DNA from: Muribaculaceae bacterium
Lineage (GTDB): Bacteria > Bacteroidota > Bacteroidia > Bacteroidales > Muribaculaceae
Length of the DNA: 19,190 nucleotides
Assembly: GCA_009775195.1 (NCBI GenBank)
Contig: VSPF01000033.1
Coordinates: forward strand, 1 to 19,190
Reading direction: 5' to 3'
The translations under genes and the position numbers were made by a program. Of this stretch, positions 14,191 to 19,190 are shown in pieces; position 1 is the first letter of the stretch, and each line of letters opens with the position of its first letter. A model generated the notes under the pieces. It was not told the DNA's origin, did not search any database, and saw only the letters and a list, made by a program, of their open reading frames with translations.

Positions 14191-17100
14191 TCAGTCAATG
14201 ACATAGCCCCACTGTTGCGGTGTGAAGCCGTAGGTCTGGGTAAACGCCTTGCCATACGACGTGGGGTCGATGCCGAGTTGTTCGTTGAGTCTCAATATGT
14301 CGAGTGCGGTCTGTATGATGCCGCGCTGGTTTTCGGGGTATGCCGCGATGTTCTCCTCGAGGGTCTTGTAGTCGTAGCCGTCGATATAGAGCAGTGGTGC
14401 GAGACGGATGTCGCTCTCGGCCGAGGTCGACGCTATGGCGGCTTTTACCTCGTCGATTTGCTCGGGAGATGCCTTGCGAAGCATGTCGATATAGTTTTTG
14501 AGCGACACGGCCTCGCCCAGGTATTGCAGGGCATAGGTGTCCTGGGCGCCGAGCAGGGCCAGGTCTTCGGGTCGGAGCGTGGTAGCATATTTAACCAGTC
14601 GGGCATAGCGGTCGGCTTCGGCATTTGCCTCGGCTTCGGCAGCATCGAGGTCTGCCTGGTTGCCGGTGGCAAGGTAGAGGTCGAGGTAGGCACGCGAATA
14701 GTACAGGCCGAGCATACCGTCGTAGGGGCTGACCTTCGATGGCAGTTTGGTCTTGAGCATGTCGAGCAGTTGACGCGCCATGTCGTAGCGGGTTGCCGGG
14801 GCGTCGAAGCCCTTGGCCTTTGCCACTTCCTTGGCTTTTTCCGATGCCGGGAGTGAACCGGTAGCCATGAGGTCTTCGACAACCGAGTAGATGCCCGACC
14901 TTACCGAGGCAACCATGCGGCGCACGGTTTCGTCGAGGTAGAGTTTTTCGGCACCGGGCTGGTCGAGACCGCCCCATCGATAGTCGGCCACAATCTTGCA
15001 GTAAGACTTGTCAGCGGTGACATTGTATCTTGGGGTGCGGAAGGGCGTGACTTCGTAGGCCATGCCCGAGGCGCCGAGATAGGGCGTAAGGCCGAGGTAG
15101 TAGCTTGTCGGCACAGTGGTGGCGAAGTAAGTGGGGCGCTCCCAGTTGTTTGCAACCGAGTTGGCTATCATGTCGAGCGACAGGATGCGGCTCTGGTTAA
15201 TCCCGCTCGATGCCGACAGGTCGGTAAATATGTCGGTGATATAGGGGGCGATATAGAGGCTGTCAATCGAGTCGTTGCCCGACGAATACCTTTCGAGGGC
15301 TGCGGCGCGGTCGACGGTCATCTTCTGTTTCGGGTCGGCCAGGTAGTGGGTGCCGGGATAACCGAATATGCCTGCGTCACTCATATAGAGCTTGCCTAAT
15401 GCATCGGTTGACTCAGTGGTGTCGTTGTTTGCCGGCACGATGAAGCTATATGCCAGTCGTTCGTAGGCATATTCCTGGGGTTTGGCAGTCATAGGAATGG
15501 CTGCGGCGCCTGAGGTTGGATGATGCATCTGGTTGGCATACCAGTCGGTGGTGAGGTACGACAGGTTGACTACGCGGACGTCGGGACGGAAGTTCTCGAC
15601 CTCCTGGGCGTACCACAGGGGGAAGGTATCGTTGTCGCCGTTGGTAAATATTATGGCGTTGTCGTCGAGCGAGCTGAGATAGTTGAAGCCGAAGTCGCGG
15701 GTAGTGTAGCGGCCCGAGCGGTCGTGGTCGTCCCAAGTCTGCGAAACAATCTGCAGGGGCACTATGAGGCCGATTACACAGGCGATAGCTGCCGAAGCCA
15801 CAAGCACTCCCTTAGAGCTTTGAGGCTCTTCGGATGCTTCGTTTTCAGCGGCTTGTGCGTCATGCCTGGGCTTGGGGGTAAAGAGGTTGCGGAGCATCAC
15901 GCCTATAGCTGGTACGCCCATGCCAATCCAAATGGCAAAGGCATAGAACGAACCGGCGAAGGCATAGTCGCGTTCACGAGGCTGACCAGGGGTCTGGTTG
16001 AGGTATAGCACGATGGCTATGCCGGTCATGAAGAAGAGGAAGAATACTACCCAGAACTGCTGTATGCCGCGCAGGGGATTGTTGCGGTGGTGATAGAGTG
16101 CCTGGTATAGCAGGCCGATTAGGCCGAGCAGCAGGGGCATCATATAGAATACGTTGTGGCCCTTGTTGCCTTTGCCATATTCGTCGGGCAGGGCCGACTG
16201 GTCGCCGAGGCGTGCATTGTCGATGACGGGTATGCCAGAAATCCAGTTTCCAAGGTGCGGTTCTCCGTTACCCTGGATGTCGTTCTGACGGCCTGCGAAG
16301 TTCCACATAAAGTAGCGCCAGTACATGTGGTTGAGCTGGTAGTTTATGAAGTAGCGCAGGTTGACGTCGAATCCGGGCTTCCATACTGCGGTCTGGGCTG
16401 CCGGTTCGCCCGACGAGGCGTAGATAGCCGATGTGGCCGGGGTGAGCGATGTGAGGTAGGGCATGACCTCGTATTTGGGTGCATAGCCCTGCTCGGCCCA
16501 CTTCTGGCGTAGTTGCTGGGGTATGGCGTTGATGTCGGGTGTGATATATCCGGCCCATGCCTTGTAGCCCTGCACGTGGCGTTCGTCCGACGAGTAGATG
16601 CGTGTCATAAGCATGTCGAGGTCGCTCATGGTGCGGTAGTTGGGTCGCTCTACTTCCTTGACATATTCGTCGTGTTGGCTGGGATGGTCTTTGACTACCT
16701 TGGTGTAGATACCCTCGGGGGTATTGAAGGGCGAACCGTTCTCGTCGCGGAGATAGCCGTCGATGATGCGGGTCTGGGGACGGCCATATTCGTCAACCAT
16801 CACGAAGTAGTTGCCCGACTCGGCCGGATATTCCTGCTCGACGACGGTCTCGGCAAAAACGGGGCCGTTGAAGAGGGGGCGGTCGCCATACTGCTCACGG
16901 TTGAGGTATGAGGCGAGGGCAAACACGTTGTCGGGTGCATTCTGGTTCATCGGCGTGTTGGCACTGGCACGGATAAGCAGCAGCGCGTAGGAGGCATAGC
17001 CGATAAATATAACGAAAATGCTGATTACGATGAGCGAGAATATGCGCACGGGGATTCTTTTGCAGAAACCCCAAAGCCAGATAGCCAAGGCGATAAGCAG

Positions 17101-18051
17101 TACGATGCCGACCCACAGGGTGTGGCCGATAAAGGGCATGCCCGACATGGCAATGGCGAGGAAGAACCACAGGCGTGCGGCACCGGGGTTATTGGCAGCG
17201 TAGAGCGTCTTAATCGACATTATGAACACAGCTACCAACAGCACGGCGTAAATCAGGACGCCCATGTTGTAGCTCAGGTGAAATCCGTTGACAAAGAGCA
17301 ACTCGAACCACTGGGCAACCTCGATGAAGCCCGGCACGAGGCCGTAGAGGATGGCTCCGACTATGACGCACGACACGCCGAGGGCGATTAGTGAACCTTT
17401 TGCGTTGACATTGCGCCATTTACGATAGTAGAATATGAGGCCGAGGGCAGGTATGCAGAGCAAGTTGAGCAGATGCACTGCAATCGATACGCCGATGACG
17501 TACGCAATCAACACAAGATAGCGGTCGGAGTGGGGCTGGTCGGCGCGGTTTTCCCATTTGAACATCAGCCATACGACCAAGGCGGTGCAGAACGACGAGA
17601 AGGCATAAACCTCACCTTCGACAGCCGAGAACCAGAAGGTGTCGCTCCACGTGTAAGCCAAGGCTCCGCATACGCCGCCACCCATGATGAGAACCATCTG
17701 CCACCAGTTGATTTCGGTAGCCTTGTCGCGAACTATCAGTCGGCGAACCAGGTGGGTTATCGACCAGAAGAGCAGCAGTATGGTCGCTGCGCTCAGTAAT
17801 GCCGACATGCAGTTGACCGCGAGGGCGGCCTTTGCAGCCGTACCGCCGAAGAGGGTGATAAAGAAGCGTGCGGCCAGCATGAAGATGGGGTTCCCCGGCG
17901 GGTGGCCGACTTCGAGTTTGAATCCTTGTAGAATAAATTCCGGGCAGTCCCAGAAGCTTGCCGTAGGCTCTACCGTGAGAAGGTAAGTGGCGGCGGCTAT
18001 GACGAAGCACAGCCAGCCCATGGCATTGTTGATTATGTTATATCGTTTCAT
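14191..18051 (-). CDS. DUF2723 polytopic membrane protein, GT-C glycosyltransferase-like
   Basis: A 1286-residue inner membrane protein of the Bacteroidetes DUF2723 family. About ten or more hydrophobic segments lie in residues 10-365, with further ones in the middle, and the C-terminal 400 or so residues are soluble. The first periplasmic loop carries acidic residues (Glu28, Asp35, Glu38 in VEPTASFWDCPEF), the layout expected of GT-C enzymes that use lipid-linked sugars. Other family-like segments are VEGEVYAF (144-151), GQPRERDYAFAGSFYAF and, later, FTNGDNDTFPLWYAQE. The human member TMEM260 is reported as a protein O-mannosyltransferase, so a role in O-glycosylating exported proteins is a fair hypothesis; it is not proven by this sequence. 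It is the first gene of a minus-strand operon with its own promoter, followed 14 bases later by the CE4 deacetylase. Confidence 0.9.
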   Translation of the reverse strand: MKRYNIINNAMGWLCFVIAAATYLLTVEPTASFWDCPEFILQGFKLEVGHPPGNPIFMLAARFFITLFGGTAAKAALAVNCMSALLSAATILLLFWSITHLVRRLIVRDKATEINWWQMVLIMGGGVCGALAYTWSDTFWFSAVEGEVYAFSSFCTALVVWLMFKWENRADQPHSDRYLVLIAYVIGVSIAVHLLNLLCIPALGLIFYYRKWRNVNAKGSLIALGVSCVIVGAILYGLVPGFIEVAQWFELLFVNGFHLSYNMGVLIYAVLLVAVFIMSIKTLYAANNPGAARLWFFLAIAMSGMPFIGHTLWVGIVLLIALAIWLWGFCKRIPVRIFSLIVISIFVIFIGYASYALLLIRASANTPMNQNAPDNVFALASYLNREQYGDRPLFNGPVFAETVVEQEYPAESGNYFVMVDEYGRPQTRIIDGYLRDENGSPFNTPEGIYTKVVKDHPSQHDEYVKEVERPNYRTMSDLDMLMTRIYSSDERHVQGYKAWAGYITPDINAIPQQLRQKWAEQGYAPKYEVMPYLTSLTPATSAIYASSGEPAAQTAVWKPGFDVNLRYFINYQLNHMYWRYFMWNFAGRQNDIQGNGEPHLGNWISGIPVIDNARLGDQSALPDEYGKGNKGHNVFYMMPLLLGLIGLLYQALYHHRNNPLRGIQQFWVVFFLFFMTGIAIVLYLNQTPGQPRERDYAFAGSFYAFAIWIGMGVPAIGVMLRNLFTPKPRHDAQAAENEASEEPQSSKGVLVASAAIACVIGLIVPLQIVSQTWDDHDRSGRYTTRDFGFNYLSSLDDNAIIFTNGDNDTFPLWYAQEVENFRPDVRVVNLSYLTTDWYANQMHHPTSGAAAIPMTAKPQEYAYERLAYSFIVPANNDTTESTDALGKLYMSDAGIFGYPGTHYLADPKQKMTVDRAAALERYSSGNDSIDSLYIAPYITDIFTDLSASSGINQSRILSLDMIANSVANNWERPTYFATTVPTSYYLGLTPYLGASGMAYEVTPFRTPRYNVTADKSYCKIVADYRWGGLDQPGAEKLYLDETVRRMVASVRSGIYSVVEDLMATGSLPASEKAKEVAKAKGFDAPATRYDMARQLLDMLKTKLPSKVSPYDGMLGLYYSRAYLDLYLATGNQADLDAAEAEANAEADRYARLVKYATTLRPEDLALLGAQDTYALQYLGEAVSLKNYIDMLRKASPEQIDEVKAAIASTSAESDIRLAPLLYIDGYDYKTLEENIAAYPENQRGIIQTALDILRLNEQLGIDPTSYGKAFTQTYGFTPQQWGYVID

Positions 18052-18089
18052 ACGTATGATTGGTGCCGCTCTGCGGCTTTTTCAAACTG

Positions 18090-18119
18090 CAAAGTTACGA
18101 AAAAATTCCAATATGTCAA
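18090..18119 (-). promoter_or_regulatory. Promoter of the DUF2723-deacetylase-queG operon
   Basis: On the minus strand TTG (18119-18117) and TAACTTTG (18097-18090) are 19 bases apart, matching the Bacteroidetes consensus. The leader would be about 30 bases. The promoter lies back to back with that of the methyltransferase gene. Confidence 0.8.
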
Positions 18120-18150
18120 GACGGCTGTTCGCCGCTGCGGAAACTTAAAT

Positions 18151-18181
18151 TTTGAGATTAGGAAAAATTAGCGTAATTTTG
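18151..18181 (+). promoter_or_regulatory. Promoter of the methyltransferase gene
   Basis: TTTG (18151-18154) and TAATTTTG (18174-18181) are 19 bases apart, an exact -33/-7 pair. Transcription should start near 18188, which leaves about 70 bases of leader before ATG 18259 and makes the in-frame GTG at 18190 an unlikely start. Confidence 0.8.
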
Positions 18182-18258
18182 TATTTGGCGTGGTCTCAGC
18201 CACATCTTGCCATTGCATCTCCGATTATTATAGTAACTGCAATAAGTTAATTCTCAAT

Positions 18259-19158
18259 ATGACCACTGACGAACAGCAATCATTCCTTCGATGGCTTAAG
18301 GGAATACCGTATGAAATCGCTTTCTGGAAGAGCTATTACTCGCATCCCAAAAGTCTTGAGGCACTTTATTCGTGGAGTGATTATGGCAAGAAGTGCGCCC
18401 TCGATAATTTTGACATTCAAAAATTCCTCTCGCAGTCGGGTAGCCGGCCGGTGATGGTCGATGTGGGGTGTGCCCTAAGTTATGTATTGGGAACGGAGTT
18501 CGACACCCCGGCCACCGAGCTGCATCTCATCGACCCTCTCGCAAGATTTTACAACGGGATTTTAGACAGTACTCGGAATGACCGCCAGCGGCTGCGCGAA
18601 GGTATGATTGAACTGCTGTCGACCCTCTATGAGCCAGGCAGCGTAGATGTGGTGCATGTGCGCAATGCCTTAGACCATTGCGCCAACCCTATGCTCGGAA
18701 TTTACGAAAGTCTGCAAGTGCTGCGCAAGGGTGGTGTGCTCTATCTGCATCATCATATTAATGAGGCTGAGCGTGAGGCATATAATGGATTCCATCAATA
18801 CAACATCGAATGTCGTGATGGTAAGTTGGTGATATGGAATAGAAAGGATAGTATTGACGTAAACCAAGAACTTGCAGGCATCGCGGATGTGAGCTGTTCG
18901 GTGTATGCCGACCAATATGTTGTGGCTGTAATAACAAAGATTAATGAAGTCCCGAATGAGAGCTACGACCCCCGGGAAGCGTCAAAACGTGCGACCGAAA
19001 TGATGAATCTTGCAGTCGCGGCCCTGTCCACTCCGGGCTTTGTCTTTAAATTCCATACACAACGGTTACTTGCCGGAGTGGCTCATCCCGTGATGCGTCG
19101 AATACCCCGGAAACTCGTCGAACGTCTTAAAAGCCTCGTCCGCAAGATTAAAAAATGA
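18259..19158 (+). CDS. Class I SAM-dependent methyltransferase-like protein
   Basis: A predicted 299-residue methyltransferase with an unknown acceptor. Numbering from ATG 18259, motif I is VMVDVGCALS (65-74) with Asp68, the acidic end of strand 2 is LHLID (88-92), and motif IV lies in SVDVVHVRNALDHCANP (128-144), followed by the usual LRKGGVLYLHHH. A helical region (about 1-50) precedes the Rossmann fold. The C-terminus is highly basic (RRIPRKLVERLKSLVRKIKK is the final stretch), suggesting membrane-surface or nucleic-acid contact. Such proteins are frequent in surface-polysaccharide gene clusters, which is a hint only. ATG 18259 was chosen over the in-frame GTG at 18190 because the promoter places the RNA start almost on that GTG. 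It is transcribed divergently from the DUF2723 operon. Confidence 0.82.
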   Translation: MTTDEQQSFLRWLKGIPYEIAFWKSYYSHPKSLEALYSWSDYGKKCALDNFDIQKFLSQSGSRPVMVDVGCALSYVLGTEFDTPATELHLIDPLARFYNGILDSTRNDRQRLREGMIELLSTLYEPGSVDVVHVRNALDHCANPMLGIYESLQVLRKGGVLYLHHHINEAEREAYNGFHQYNIECRDGKLVIWNRKDSIDVNQELAGIADVSCSVYADQYVVAVITKINEVPNESYDPREASKRATEMMNLAVAALSTPGFVFKFHTQRLLAGVAHPVMRRIPRKLVERLKSLVRKIKK

Positions 19159-19190
19159 AGTTGCGGCCTTAGCCCTTACTTGCCGAGGAC

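Noticed and set aside
18190..18258. GTG start adding 23 residues to the methyltransferase
   Set aside because: The -7 box at 18174-18181 places the transcription start almost on this GTG; the ATG at 18259 leaves a normal leader and a sensible N-terminus.
19159..19190. End of a minus-strand gene at the right edge
   Set aside because: Only 32 bases remain; two minus-strand frames contain a stop here and neither peptide can be recognised.

Overview
The window looks like a chromosomal segment of a gut Bacteroidales bacterium, most plausibly a Muribaculaceae-type organism; the family-level placement is inference. Direct support comes from a SusC/SusD pair, Bacteroidetes-type promoters (TAnnTTTG near -7 with TTG/TTTG near -33), absence of obvious Shine-Dalgarno sequences, lipoproteins with acidic residues after the lipid cysteine, a type IX secretion (T9SS)-like tail on a protease, and Bacteroidetes-typical families (DUF4923, DUF2723). 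No tRNA, rRNA, CRISPR array, phage gene or transposase gene was seen.

Layout, left to right. (1) 23-287: rpmA (ribosomal protein L27), out of frame because of a seven-A run at its fifth codon. (2) 422-1222: a secreted S1/P1 nuclease whose leader is a degenerate 7-bp repeat, followed by two hairpins, the second a clear intrinsic terminator. (3) 1386-7080: an operon of a SusC-type TonB-dependent transporter, a SusD-type surface lipoprotein and a Calx-beta-like lipoprotein, with a promoter in front and a terminator behind. (4) 7201-9417: a secreted subtilisin-family (S8) protease with its own promoter, terminator and a T9SS-like C-terminal sorting domain. (5) 9471-9770: an intergenic stretch between converging genes, filled by a symmetrical nested palindromic element. 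(6) 9771-12566, minus strand: a membrane-bound nucleotide-sugar 4,6-dehydratase (CapD/WbpM type) overlapping by 4 bases a DUF4923 exported protein. (7) 12653-18119, minus strand: a tight three-gene operon of a DUF2723 membrane protein (GT-C glycosyltransferase-like), a polysaccharide deacetylase and epoxyqueuosine reductase QueG. (8) 18151-19158: a divergently transcribed class I methyltransferase.

How the genes may work together (inference): the SusCD operon has no glycoside hydrolase, polysaccharide lyase or sulfatase nearby but sits beside a secreted protease and a secreted nuclease. A protein- or peptide-scavenging role, like RagAB of Porphyromonas, is therefore at least as plausible as glycan uptake. 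The minus-strand block looks like envelope or glycoconjugate housekeeping: sugar-nucleotide dehydration, a possible lipid-linked-sugar glycosyltransferase and a CE4 deacetylase, with the tRNA modification gene queG as a passenger.

The most unusual DNA structures are the nested palindrome at 9511-9717, whose paired copies differ by compensating base changes, the heptamer leader at 371-420, and the rpmA homopolymer frameshift.
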